DNA of 64,000 bases from Meiothermus ruber DSM 1279 (GTDB taxonomy: Bacteria; Deinococcota; Deinococci; Deinococcales; Thermaceae), in contig NC_013946.1 in NCBI RefSeq assembly GCF_000024425.1, forward strand, positions 1,674,001 through 1,738,000, in the 5' to 3' direction. Positions 23,077 to 33,328 of this stretch are shown here, in pieces. Each line of letters starts with the position of its first letter. The first letter of the stretch is position 1. The translations under genes and the position numbers were made by a program. The notes beneath the pieces are model-generated. The model was not told the origin of the DNA. It saw only the letters and a list, made by a program, of their open reading frames with translations, and searched no databases.

Positions 23077-24813
23077 TTACCGCTGGAACATCAGCGGCAC
23101 GGGGTTGAAGCCGGGGATCACGCCCAGGCTGTAGATGTAGTTGCCGTAGCGGTTGGAAACCGCTCCTACCGCATACTCTTTGGCAATCATGATGACCTGG
23201 GCCTCACGGGCCGCGATGGCCTGCCAGCGGTCGTAGAGGGCTTTGCGCTGGGTGAAGTTGGTGGTGCTGGCCGCCCGCTCCCACAGGCCGTAGATTTCAC
23301 GTTCCCAGGGCAGGAAGTTGTTGAACTGGGGCTGGCCGTTGGGGGTGGTGGGCTGGGTGGCCTGGTGCCAGTAGTACAGGGCCCCGCCCGGCTTCCAGAT
23401 GGGGGTGCGCAGCTCGGGGTCGGGTTGGTCGCCCAGGGCCAGCAGGATGGCCTCCCAGTCCTGGCCTCGCCCCGTTGAGAGCAGGTTGGCGGCCAGGATG
23501 CCTTGTAGGTTAACCTTGACCCCTACCCGCTGGAAGTCGCTTTGCAAAATGGTGGCAATAGCGGTGAAAACCGCGGAGTTGGAGCCGTAGGTGAGGGTGA
23601 ACTCGAGCGGCCTTCCACTGGGCAGGCGCCGGATGCCGTCCGGGCCCCGCCGCAGTCCCAGCCGATCCAGAGCGGCGTTGGCTGCATTCAGGTCAAACCG
23701 GCCCTGCAAACGGGCCACTTCCGGGTAGTACCACTCGGAAAGCGGGGCCACCCCATAGCTGGCTCGCTCGGCCAGACCGTTGTATACGTCCTCGATGATG
23801 CGCTCGCGGTTGACGGCGAACTGTAGCGCACGGCGGAAGTCGCTGTTTTTGAAAAGGTTCGCCAGCTCGGCGTTCTTGGCGTTGTAGTTGAAGCCGATGT
23901 GCGGCGGCGAGCCAAAAAGCGCGCGGAATTGCACCACCCGGAACGGGGCCCCCTGGGTTTCGCGGCGTTTGAGGTCGGGGAACTCGGCCCCGGTGATGTT
24001 GATCTGACCGATGTTACCCGCCAAAAACTGCGCCACCCGGGCCTGGGAGTCGGTGATGATCAGGTACTGCAGCTGATCGAGGTAAGGCAGGGGGGTGCCA
24101 GCAGCATCGCGCTTCCAGTAGTTGGGGTTCTTGACCAGGGTAACCTGCTGCCCGGCGGTGTAGCTGCGCAGGCGGAAGGGACCGGTGCCCACCACTTCCT
24201 CGGGGTTGACGTTGGTGGGCCAGGCGTTGTTGATTTCGGCGCGGGGCTTGCCCCCTTCCTGGCTGAAGGGTAGCAGCTTGTGCTTGGGCATGATGGGCAG
24301 GCGCATGTAATGGATAAAGGCAGGCGCGGGTTTGGGCAGGGTAAAGCGCACCCGGAAATCACCCAGCTTTTCAATTTTCACACCCTCAAAGTTGGCCGCG
24401 TCGCCGCCACGGGCCTCGGGGTTGGCGACAATCTGGGTGTAGGTAAAAACCACATCGTCGGCGGTGAAGGGGCGGCCATCGTGCCAACGCACATCCCGGC
24501 GCAGGTCAAAGGTGTAAATCCGGCTATCGGTGATGCTCCAGCGCGTGGCCAGGGCCGGTTCGATCTGGTAGTTGGCCAGGTTGTACTCGATCAGGCCGTC
24601 GAACATCTGGTTGGCGAGGTTCTGGATAGCCGAGTCAATCGCGCCGTAGTAAAAGAAAGTCTGCGGCGCACTGGCCAGTGACAGGGTGAGGCTCCCTCCA
24701 GCTTTGCCAGCCGTCACGCCCAGGTTGGTATAGGCCGGCAGCACCTTGGGCTGCGCATAGCCCAGACCTGAAATCAGCAAAACCATAGCTACAGGCCAAA
24801 AACATCTTTTCAT
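23077..24813 (-). CDS. Oligopeptide-type ABC transporter binding protein with Sec signal
   Basis: SBP_bac_5 family, 578 residues, first gene of the run. The N-terminus MKRCFWPVAMVLLISGLGYAQ is a Sec-type signal peptide with no lipobox at the cleavage site; Cys4 sits in the n-region. Family motifs include FDLRRDVRWHDGRPFTADDV and VGTGPFRLRSYTAGQQV. It is a paralogue of the protein encoded at 19201-20970, but uses a different export route. ATG 24813 follows AGATGGAGGAGTGAAG. Its promoter (TTGAAT-17 bp-TATACT, 24872-24900) faces the gntR promoter. Confidence 0.91.
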   Translation of the reverse strand: MKRCFWPVAMVLLISGLGYAQPKVLPAYTNLGVTAGKAGGSLTLSLASAPQTFFYYGAIDSAIQNLANQMFDGLIEYNLANYQIEPALATRWSITDSRIYTFDLRRDVRWHDGRPFTADDVVFTYTQIVANPEARGGDAANFEGVKIEKLGDFRVRFTLPKPAPAFIHYMRLPIMPKHKLLPFSQEGGKPRAEINNAWPTNVNPEEVVGTGPFRLRSYTAGQQVTLVKNPNYWKRDAAGTPLPYLDQLQYLIITDSQARVAQFLAGNIGQINITGAEFPDLKRRETQGAPFRVVQFRALFGSPPHIGFNYNAKNAELANLFKNSDFRRALQFAVNRERIIEDVYNGLAERASYGVAPLSEWYYPEVARLQGRFDLNAANAALDRLGLRRGPDGIRRLPSGRPLEFTLTYGSNSAVFTAIATILQSDFQRVGVKVNLQGILAANLLSTGRGQDWEAILLALGDQPDPELRTPIWKPGGALYYWHQATQPTTPNGQPQFNNFLPWEREIYGLWERAASTTNFTQRKALYDRWQAIAAREAQVIMIAKEYAVGAVSNRYGNYIYSLGVIPGFNPVPLMFQR

Positions 24814-24871
24814 CTTCACTCCTCCATCTGGTGCCTCAGCCCCGGGGCCCCACATGCATTGGTTCGGTTGA

Positions 24872-24910
24872 AGTATACGTCAGGCGTTATTGGTATTCAA
24901 GTGGTATAAT
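24872..24910. promoter_or_regulatory. Back-to-back promoters and candidate GntR operator
   Basis: On the minus strand TTGAAT (24900-24895), 17 bp, TATACT (24877-24872) drives the transporter/namZ run. On the plus strand a -10 TATAAT (24905-24910) lies 12 nt before the gntR ATG. Two direct TGGTAT copies (24891-24896 and 24902-24907), one helical turn apart, sit between and on the promoter elements. A repressor bound there could block both directions. Confidence 0.65.
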
Positions 24911-24922
24911 ATCTGGCAATCT

Positions 24923-25645
24923 ATGGAATCCAAGCTGGATCCTCACTCCGCCACCCCGCTTTATCTACAGCTCGAGGCCCTTCTGCGTGAGGCCCTGGCC
25001 TCCAACACCTGGAAAGCCGGCGAGGCCATGCCCCCCGAGCGCGAGCTGGCCGAACGGTTTGGGGTCTCGAGGCTCACGCTGCGCAAAGCCCTCGAGCGCC
25101 TCGAGGCCCAGGGCCTGGTGCAGCGCCGCCAGGGGTCGGGCACCTATGTGGCCCCCCGCCTCGAGCAGCCCCTCTCGGCGCTGACCAGCTTCAGCGAGGA
25201 CATGCGGGCGCGCGGCCTCGAGCCCAGCACGCGCTGGCTCAAACGGGGGTTGTTCACCGCCTCCCCCGAGGAGGTGCTGGCCCTATCGCTCTCGCCAGGC
25301 GAGAAAGTGGCCCGGCTCGAGCGCGTGCGCAGCGCGCAGGGTGAGCCCATGGCTGTTGAGCGGGCCGCCTTGCCAGCCCACCTCCTCCCCCACCCCGAAC
25401 AGGTCAAAGAATCCCTGTACGCCTATCTGGAGAGCAAAGGCTTACGGCCGGTTCGGGCCCTGCAACGCCTGCGCTCGGTCGCGGCCAGCCGCCAGGAAGC
25501 CGAGCTTTTGGGTCTTCGAGCAGGCGAACCGGTACTCTACATCGAGCGCCTGAGCTACCTGGCCGACGGCAGCGTGCTGGAGTTTACCCGCAGCCACTAC
25601 CGCGGCGACCGCTACGATTTCGTGGCCGAGCTACGCCGGGCCTGA
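24923..25645 (+). CDS. GntR family regulator with UTRA domain (HutC subfamily)
   Basis: 240 residues. N-terminal winged helix (about 12-75) with PLYLQLEALLREAL, MPPERELAERFGVSRLTLRKAL and RRQGSGTYVA. The C-terminal UTRA ligand-binding domain covers about 90-235 (FSEDMRARGLEPSTRWL, LERVRSAQGEPMAVERAALP, YIERLSYLADGSVLEFTRSHYRGDRYDF). The HutC subfamily includes amino-sugar sensors such as NagR/YvoA. Being divergent from the binding protein/permease/namZ run suggests it controls that run and itself. ATG 24923 is preferred over the in-frame TTG at 24890, which lies upstream of the -10 box. Confidence 0.9.
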   Translation: MESKLDPHSATPLYLQLEALLREALASNTWKAGEAMPPERELAERFGVSRLTLRKALERLEAQGLVQRRQGSGTYVAPRLEQPLSALTSFSEDMRARGLEPSTRWLKRGLFTASPEEVLALSLSPGEKVARLERVRSAQGEPMAVERAALPAHLLPHPEQVKESLYAYLESKGLRPVRALQRLRSVAASRQEAELLGLRAGEPVLYIERLSYLADGSVLEFTRSHYRGDRYDFVAELRRA

Positions 25646-25721
25646 GAGGGGCCATGTACTGCTCCTGCACACGTATTCCCCGATGCTCTGACTCAATCAA
25701 ATATGGCAAAATTCCACTCGA

Positions 25722-25753
25722 CGGCTTAGGCTAGGTTTCACGCTTCTAAGCCG
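25722..25753. repeat. Inverted repeat between gntR and the Lpt-like genes
   Basis: CGGCTTAG (25722-25729) and CTAAGCCG (25746-25753) can form an 8-bp stem with a 16-nt loop. No T run follows. It may act as an operator for the genes starting at 25775 or as part of a terminator for gntR. Confidence 0.35.
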
Positions 25754-25762
25754 CCCAGCTTC

Positions 25763-25768
25763 TAACCT
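25763..25768 (+). promoter_or_regulatory. -10 box of the LptC-like gene (leaderless type)
   Basis: TAACCT, 6 nt before the GTG at 25775. No Shine-Dalgarno sequence is present. Confidence 0.4.
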
Positions 25769-25774
25769 CTAGCC

Positions 25775-26344
25775 GTGGTTCGAGCTGCCATTGTCGCCCT
25801 GGTGACCATTATTTTACTTTCGGTTTTCCTGGTCACCCGCCCCATTCCAAGCCCAGCCACACCCAACCGGGGGGTTCGCCTCGAGCGCGTCCAGCTCACC
25901 CTATATCCAGAGCAAGACCCTAAAGCCCGCTGGGAGTTTTCCGCAGCACAGGTCGATCAGGATCCCAACACCCGCGAGGCTAAGGTAACCGGCCTGCAGT
26001 CCGGGGAGCGGTATGTGGAAGACCGGCTCGATATGCGGCTGTTCGCACCCGAGGTCGTCATCGACCGCGTCGACAACCTTCGGCTGCCCTACGCTCGGGT
26101 GGAAATTCTCAAGGGCTGCTACACGGTCAACCTTGGCAAGCCTGGCGAGATGCCGGTTACCATCGATCAGCGCGAAGGTTTTCGCGCCCCCAGCGTCTAC
26201 ATCACCGCACCCAGCCTGGAGGTACAGGGCAAGGACTTCAAGAGTGATTTTGGCATCGAGAATCCCAGTTGGCGCGACCCCGTTGAGAAGTTTATTTCCG
26301 GTGGGGAACAGCCGCCCTGTCCCATCGAAGGGGGTAGCTCATGA
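25775..26344 (+). CDS. LptC-like membrane-anchored periplasmic protein
   Basis: 189 residues. Residues 1-22 (MVRAAIVALVTIILLSVFLV) form an uncleaved-looking membrane anchor. The rest is a beta-rich extracytoplasmic domain resembling LptC (RLERVQLTLYPEQDPKARWEFSA, then REAKVTGLQSGERYVEDRLDM). LptC joins the inner-membrane Lpt ABC transporter to the LptA bridge. It is followed, with ATGA overlap, by an LptA/OstA-like gene, which supports the call. Thermus-group bacteria are generally described as lacking classical lipopolysaccharide, so the cargo here is unknown. Two Cys residues (in KGCYTV and PPCPIE) may form a disulfide. The LptC homology is by eye and moderate. Confidence 0.65.
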   Translation: MVRAAIVALVTIILLSVFLVTRPIPSPATPNRGVRLERVQLTLYPEQDPKARWEFSAAQVDQDPNTREAKVTGLQSGERYVEDRLDMRLFAPEVVIDRVDNLRLPYARVEILKGCYTVNLGKPGEMPVTIDQREGFRAPSVYITAPSLEVQGKDFKSDFGIENPSWRDPVEKFISGGEQPPCPIEGGSS

Positions 26345-27255
26345 AACGTATAGCCTGGCTTCTTTTTCTACTAGCGTTGGCGGTACTGGCCCAGAGCAAA
26401 GAGCAGCGCATCATCACCATCGAGGCCCCAGGCGGACAGCGTTCGGGCAACCTGCGCAACGGCCCCTGGGTTTATGAGGCCGGCAAACCGGGCGGGGTCA
26501 TTGGCCGGGTCAAAGACCTGGAAATCCAGGCCACCCGCGCCACGCTGGAAGCCCCCCAGGGCAAAACCATGCAAGAGGCCGAGGGGGAGCGGGTGGCCTC
26601 TTTCGAGGGCAGCGTAGTGGTCAAGCGCGACCGCATGACCGCCACCGGGCCAAAGCTGGTCTACCGCGAGAGCAACGGGCGCGGCACCCTCGAGGGCAAC
26701 GCCCGCATGCGCCAGGAGCCCAGGGATCAAAACGGCGATCCGGTTGAGGTGCTGGCGCCTCGCATGACCTTTGAGGTGGATACCAATATTTCCACCAGCG
26801 AAGGGGGCGTAACCCTGAAGAACGGCCGACAAGAGGGACGCTCCGAAGCGGTTTACTATGAAGAAGACCGGGGGCTGGCGGTTTTCAGCGACGCCAAAGA
26901 GGTCGTGCTGCTGCGCAAGCGCGAGGGCAAGGGCGATCTGGTAATCCGCGCCAAAGAGGTGCGTAGCCTCACCGACGAAAAGCGCTTGCTGGCCACCGGC
27001 GGGGTCACCCTGGTCGATGGCGATATCACCACCACCGGGGCCAGCCTGCTCTACAACGACAACACCGGCGAAGCCACGGTGGTAGCCGGCCGGGTGGGCA
27101 ATCAGAACGTGCCGGCCCGAAGTGTGAACGCCAAGGAGCGGGCCACCCTGTCGGGCAACTCCTTGCTGCACAATGTCAACCGTTCGCAGGTGCGGGTGCT
27201 GGCCCAGGCGCCCCGGCTACCCATCGCCGAGTTTCGCAAGCTGAGCGAGCGATAA
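26341..27255 (+). CDS. LptA/OstA-like periplasmic protein
   Basis: 304 residues with a Sec signal peptide (MKRIAWLLFLLALAVLAQS). The mature part is a run of short beta repeats of the OstA N-terminal fold, for example ASFEGSVVVKRDRMTATGPK, ISTSEGGVTLKNGRQEGRSE and LLATGGVTLVDGDITTTGAS. It is longer than E. coli LptA (about 185 residues) and probably contains two jellyroll units. OstA/LptA domains bind amphipathic lipid and form a bridge to the outer membrane. Starts with ATGA overlap on the LptC-like gene. Confidence 0.75.
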   Translation: MKRIAWLLFLLALAVLAQSKEQRIITIEAPGGQRSGNLRNGPWVYEAGKPGGVIGRVKDLEIQATRATLEAPQGKTMQEAEGERVASFEGSVVVKRDRMTATGPKLVYRESNGRGTLEGNARMRQEPRDQNGDPVEVLAPRMTFEVDTNISTSEGGVTLKNGRQEGRSEAVYYEEDRGLAVFSDAKEVVLLRKREGKGDLVIRAKEVRSLTDEKRLLATGGVTLVDGDITTTGASLLYNDNTGEATVVAGRVGNQNVPARSVNAKERATLSGNSLLHNVNRSQVRVLAQAPRLPIAEFRKLSER

Positions 27256-27256
27256 T

Positions 27257-28246
27257 ATGCGCTGGGCCTGGCTGCTCCTGGGGTTGTTGCTGGTAGCAAT
27301 CGCGCAGCAGGAGCCTGAGCCCTCGTTTCAAACCACCGCCGAGATTGAGCGGCGCGGTAAAAAAATTGTGGTCGTTAAGAGTGGGCCGGACAACCCCCCC
27401 GCCATCATCGAGTTGCGCGACCTGTACGGGGGGGTCATTACCGCGCTGGACGCTGAGAAGAAATCCCTTCACCTGGGTGAAAGGGTTTTTACCACCGATA
27501 AGCTGACCCGCTTCTGGCTCGAAGGGAAACCGGTGCAGTTTGCCGACCTGAAGATAGGCCAGCAGGTGCGCCTCGAGGCCGCCGAGCAAAACGACGGCAG
27601 CCTCAAGGCCTTTGATGTGCAGATTGGCGGTAAACCCGAAGGCCCCTCCCTCAGCCGTTCGCTTTTTGCCGATCCACCCCCCTATCGCGTCCAGATTACC
27701 TTTGGTGAGGATGCTAAGGCTTTCGGGGCCATCGCCCGCGTGGAGCAAATCCGGGAAGTAAACGACTTTGTATTCATGACCGGGGGCACGGCCCGGTACA
27801 TCGAGGATGAGGATCGCCTCGAGCTCGATCTCAAGCCGGGCCCGCGGGCCGTAGAGGTTCAGCAGGGCCAGAGCAGGGCCTGGGGTAGCCGCCTCGACTA
27901 CGATAACCAGAGCGGCGAGGCCCGGGTGGCGGGGCCCATCGAGCTCGAGCGCTCCGGCGACAAGCCCCTGCAAGGCAGCGCCCAGCGCATGGTCTACAAC
28001 GTGGACGACGAGATCCTGCGCCTGTTTGGGGAGATCAGGTTGGTGCAGGATGGCCGTACTTCCACGGCAGAAAGCGCAGTGGTGCACGAAAAAGACCGCA
28101 TCGCTTATTTGTACGGTAGCAAGGAAAGACCGGTGCGCAGCCAAAACAAGGATGGCTTTGTGCAGGGCACCCGCGTGCTATACCACCTCGATACCGGCGA
28201 TGTGGTGGTGCTGGAAGGGGTGCAGGGGGAGTTTCAGGAGCCCTGA
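27257..28246 (+). CDS. Second OstA-like periplasmic protein
   Basis: 329 residues, starting 1 bp after the previous stop. Signal peptide [18 protein letters not shown]. The N-terminal half (about 20-130) is an unusual beta domain ([40 protein letters not shown]). The C-terminal half is OstA-like ([79 protein letters not shown]). The three genes at 25775-28246 form one operon. Its end overlaps the convergent ATPase gene by 13 bp. Confidence 0.7.
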   Translation: MRWAWLLLGLLLVAIAQQEPEPSFQTTAEIERRGKKIVVVKSGPDNPPAIIELRDLYGGVITALDAEKKSLHLGERVFTTDKLTRFWLEGKPVQFADLKIGQQVRLEAAEQNDGSLKAFDVQIGGKPEGPSLSRSLFADPPPYRVQITFGEDAKAFGAIARVEQIREVNDFVFMTGGTARYIEDEDRLELDLKPGPRAVEVQQGQSRAWGSRLDYDNQSGEARVAGPIELERSGDKPLQGSAQRMVYNVDDEILRLFGEIRLVQDGRTSTAESAVVHEKDRIAYLYGSKERPVRSQNKDGFVQGTRVLYHLDTGDVVVLEGVQGEFQEP

Positions 28247-29811
28247 GCCCCTGCGGCCTGCGCAGAGCCCTCGGTGATACCGGCCATCAACAACCCAAGC
28301 CGCTCCTCGCTGGCCTCGCTGGCTTTGAGCTCACCCATGATGCGGCCTTCAAACATCACCAAGATGCGATCGGATAGCGAGCGCACCTCGTTTAGATCGG
28401 CCGATACCAGCAGCACCGCCATCCCCGCATCACGGGCTTTAACGATGTTTTCGTGAATAAACTCGATGGCCCCAATATCCACCCCACGGGTCGGCTGGGC
28501 TGCAACCAGCACCTTGGGCTTTCGGCTCAGCTCCCGGCCCACGATGATTTTCTGCGCGTTGCCCCCCGAGTAGCGGCGGGCTGCCAGCTCGGTGCTTCGG
28601 GGCCGTACATCGAAGGTTTCGACCACCTCCCGGGCGTGGGCTTCCATCTGCGTAGCGTCCAAAAAGCCCAGGAATCCCGCATAAGGCGGCCGGTAGTGAT
28701 CCCCCAGAATCAGGTTCTCGCGGGTGGTAAAGTCGAGCACCAGCCCGCGCAGGTTGCGGTCTTCGGGGATGTGCGAAACGCCCCACTCGCGCACCAGCCG
28801 GGCGTTGGGTTTGAGGGTCTGGCCCTGGTATCGGATGGTGCCCTGGTAAGGCCGCAGGCCGGTGATGGCCTCCACCAGCTCGGTCTGGCCGTTGCCCTCC
28901 ACCCCTGCAATGCCCACAATCTCACCGGCCCGTACCTGAAACGACACCCCATTAAGCCGGTGTTTTTTGTCTTTTTCGGGCATGCGCAGGTCGATTACCT
29001 CGAGCACGGCCTCGGTGGGTCTGGCCTCCGACTTGTCCACCGAAAGGATCACCTCCCGCCCTACCATCATGCGCGCCAGCTCGTTCACGCTGGTCTCAGG
29101 GGTGTTGACCGTGCCCACCACCTTGCCATCGCGGATAACGGTGACGCGGTGGGAGAGTTTGATGACCTCGGCCAGCTTGTGGCTGATGAAAATAACCGCA
29201 TTGCCCTGCTCCACATAGCGGCGCAGGAAGTCGAATAACTCATCGGCCTCCTGGGGGGTCAGTACGGCGGTGGGCTCATCCAGAATGAGGATTTTGGCCT
29301 TGCGGTAAAGCGCCTTGAGAATCTCCACCCGCTGCTGCAAACCCACCGGCAGCTCCTCCACCGGTGTATCCAGCGGCAGATCGAACTCGAGGTCCCTCAT
29401 CAAGGCCTCGACCTCGGCCCGGGCCTGGGCCAGGTTGAGCTGGCCCCCCTGGGTGGGCTCTGAACCTAGAATTACGTTCTCCAGCACCGTAAAGGGGTCT
29501 ACCAGCATAAAGTGCTGGTGTACCATGCCAATCCCCAGGGCAATGGCGTCGCCTGGCTCGGCAATCTGCACCCTCTGGCCGTCAACCCAGATTTCGCCCT
29601 GGTCGGGTTTGACCAGGCCGTACACGATCTTCATCAGGGTGGATTTACCCGCGCCGTTCTCACCCACCACAGCCAGCACCTCACCCCAGCGCACGTCCAG
29701 TGAGATGCGATCGTTGGCCAGCACCAGAGGGTAGCGTTTGGTGATGTTGCGGAGCTCGAGCGCAACCGAACCCTTAGCGCGCGCGCTCGAGGCAGCAGCA
29801 GAATCGTTCAT
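28234..29811 (-). CDS. Nucleoside/sugar-type ABC transporter ATPase with two ABC domains (NupO-like)
   Basis: 525 residues, two fused nucleotide-binding domains. The first has a full Walker A ([14 protein letters not shown]), signature [17 protein letters not shown] and Walker [12 protein letters not shown]. The second has a degenerate Walker A ([14 protein letters not shown], no GKS) and signature [15 protein letters not shown], as is normal for RbsA/NupO-type proteins. It powers the importer formed with the permeases at 6709-9498 and the binding protein just upstream. ATG 29811 follows TTGGAGAC; an open frame further upstream to 29931 is unlikely to be translated. Confidence 0.92.
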   Translation of the reverse strand: MNDSAAASSARAKGSVALELRNITKRYPLVLANDRISLDVRWGEVLAVVGENGAGKSTLMKIVYGLVKPDQGEIWVDGQRVQIAEPGDAIALGIGMVHQHFMLVDPFTVLENVILGSEPTQGGQLNLAQARAEVEALMRDLEFDLPLDTPVEELPVGLQQRVEILKALYRKAKILILDEPTAVLTPQEADELFDFLRRYVEQGNAVIFISHKLAEVIKLSHRVTVIRDGKVVGTVNTPETSVNELARMMVGREVILSVDKSEARPTEAVLEVIDLRMPEKDKKHRLNGVSFQVRAGEIVGIAGVEGNGQTELVEAITGLRPYQGTIRYQGQTLKPNARLVREWGVSHIPEDRNLRGLVLDFTTRENLILGDHYRPPYAGFLGFLDATQMEAHAREVVETFDVRPRSTELAARRYSGGNAQKIIVGRELSRKPKVLVAAQPTRGVDIGAIEFIHENIVKARDAGMAVLLVSADLNEVRSLSDRILVMFEGRIMGELKASEASEERLGLLMAGITEGSAQAAGAQGS

Positions 29812-29894
29812 GTCTCCAATCATACAGGCAAGCAGCCTCCAGGTGCTTTGCTCAAGGCTCAAAACAACACCCACAGTTGGGCTGGGGACGCAGC

Positions 29895-29925
29895 AAAAAG
29901 CGCCCAGGGCCACAACCCCGGGCGC
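29895..29925 (-). terminator. Intercistronic terminator after the BMP binding-protein gene
   Basis: On the minus strand GCGCCC-GGG-TTGTGG-CCC-GGGCGC forms a strong hairpin (29925-29900), followed by TTTTT (29899-29895). It lies between the binding-protein gene and the ATPase gene, so partial read-through would give more binding protein than ATPase. Confidence 0.75.
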
Positions 29926-29940
29926 CGACAAAACAATCGC

Positions 29941-31074
29941 CTAGCGCTTGTCGGGCACCTTGATGGCCCCGGAGACAATCTGGCTGCGCAGAACCGCCAG
30001 GCGGTTGATGACGGCCTGCGGGATCAGGGCCTTGTTGTAGTTGTCCAGGGCATAGCCCACACCGTTGTTGTTCAGGCCAAACTCGCGCACCCCGCCTTTG
30101 AAGGTGCCGTCCTTAACCGACTTGATGACCTCGTAGGTGGCCACATCCACCCGCTTGAGCATGGAGGTCAGCACGTGGTTGAGGGTGTTGGGGTTGTTGT
30201 CGGTGTCGCCCAGGTAGTTCTGGTTAGCATCTACCCCAACCATGAACATGGGGCGGGAGGTGGCCGCCGGGCAGGACTGGTTGTAAGCGGCGTAACGCGG
30301 CACATTGGAGCCATTGTTAGAGATAAAGCGCACACCCGAGGGCAGCTCGTTTTGCTTCAAGCACTTCTGCTGCTTAACATAGTCCAGCACACCCAGGCCC
30401 GAAGCCCCGGCCGCCGCGTAGATGATGTCCGCCCCCTGCTTGGCCTGCGCGGTGGCGATTTCTTTGGCCTTGCCCGGGTCGTTCCAGGCCGCCGGGGTGT
30501 TGCCCACGTAGTTGATGAGCACGCGGGGGTTGGAGATGCCCCGCTCGCGCATACCGGCGATGGCCCCGGCCCGGTAGCCCTGCTCAAACTTGTGGATCAG
30601 GGGGATATCCATGCCGCCCACGAAGCCCACCACACCGGTGTTGGTCATGCGGCCCGCGATGTAGCCCACCAGGTAGCTGCCTTCGTGCTCACGGAAGACC
30701 AGCCCCACCGCGTTGGCGCACTTGCCCTCGCAGGGCACCGAGTCGATTACGGCGAACCTGATGTCCTTAAACTCCTGGGCGTTTTTGGTGATCGAGGGTT
30801 CGTTGGCGAAGCCCACCCCCACGATCAGGTCGAAGCCCTCTTCGGCAAAGCGGCGGATGCCCTGACCCACCTGACCGGGGTCGCCGGGTTCAAAGTCGAA
30901 GATCCGAACCCCCAGCTCTTTAGCGGCTCGCTGGGCGCCTTCAAAGGTGGACTGGTTGAAGCTGCGGTCGTTTTTACCACCCGCATCGAAGGCCATGCCC
31001 ACGCGAATCTCCTGGGCCAGACCCAGGCCTAGCGCAGTTGCTAAGGCAGCACCGAGCACAACGAGTTTCTTCAT
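29941..31074 (-). CDS. BMP-family ABC transporter substrate-binding protein
   Basis: 377 residues. Sec signal peptide MKKLVVLGAALATALGLGLAQ. The mature part is of the Bmp/Med family (RVGMAFDAGGKNDRSFNQST, FDLIVGVGFANEPSI, NAVGLVFREHEGSYLVGYIA, VGFVGGMDIPLIHKFEQGYR, DIIYAAAGASGLGVLDYVKQ). Family members bind purine nucleosides or related molecules. Two Cys pairs (CEGKC, and C in KQQKC/QSC) may form disulfides. ATG 31074 follows GGAGG. It is not a lipoprotein: no lipobox is visible. Confidence 0.92.
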   Translation of the reverse strand: MKKLVVLGAALATALGLGLAQEIRVGMAFDAGGKNDRSFNQSTFEGAQRAAKELGVRIFDFEPGDPGQVGQGIRRFAEEGFDLIVGVGFANEPSITKNAQEFKDIRFAVIDSVPCEGKCANAVGLVFREHEGSYLVGYIAGRMTNTGVVGFVGGMDIPLIHKFEQGYRAGAIAGMRERGISNPRVLINYVGNTPAAWNDPGKAKEIATAQAKQGADIIYAAAGASGLGVLDYVKQQKCLKQNELPSGVRFISNNGSNVPRYAAYNQSCPAATSRPMFMVGVDANQNYLGDTDNNPNTLNHVLTSMLKRVDVATYEVIKSVKDGTFKGGVREFGLNNNGVGYALDNYNKALIPQAVINRLAVLRSQIVSGAIKVPDKR

Positions 31075-31136
31075 GTGATTCGCCTCCATTTCACTTGTGT
31101 AGCTCACAAGCGCTGAACTGGCTGTTAGCCTCCGGC

Positions 31137-31166
31137 ATTATAGAGCACAAAGCAGGGGGGTTGAAA
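31137..31166 (-). promoter_or_regulatory. Promoter of the BMP binding-protein gene
   Basis: On the minus strand TTTCAA (31166-31161), an 18-bp spacer and TATAAT (31142-31137), giving a leader of about 55 nt before ATG 31074. Confidence 0.65.
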
Positions 31167-31226
31167 GGGCTTGACAAATGAGTAAAACCCTTCTTTGGCC
31201 ACCCTTCAGGCTATTCTAAGGCCTGT

Positions 31227-33261
<2,035 letters not shown>

Positions 33262-33328
33262 GCACCAGTGTAACAAGGTTGTAACAGCCCCTGGGTACAC
33301 TCACCTCAATCGGGTTTAGAGGTTCAAG

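Noticed and set aside
29848-31032. 394-codon plus-strand open frame opposite the BMP binding protein
   Set aside because: Antisense shadow; the minus-strand product has a signal peptide and Bmp-family motifs.
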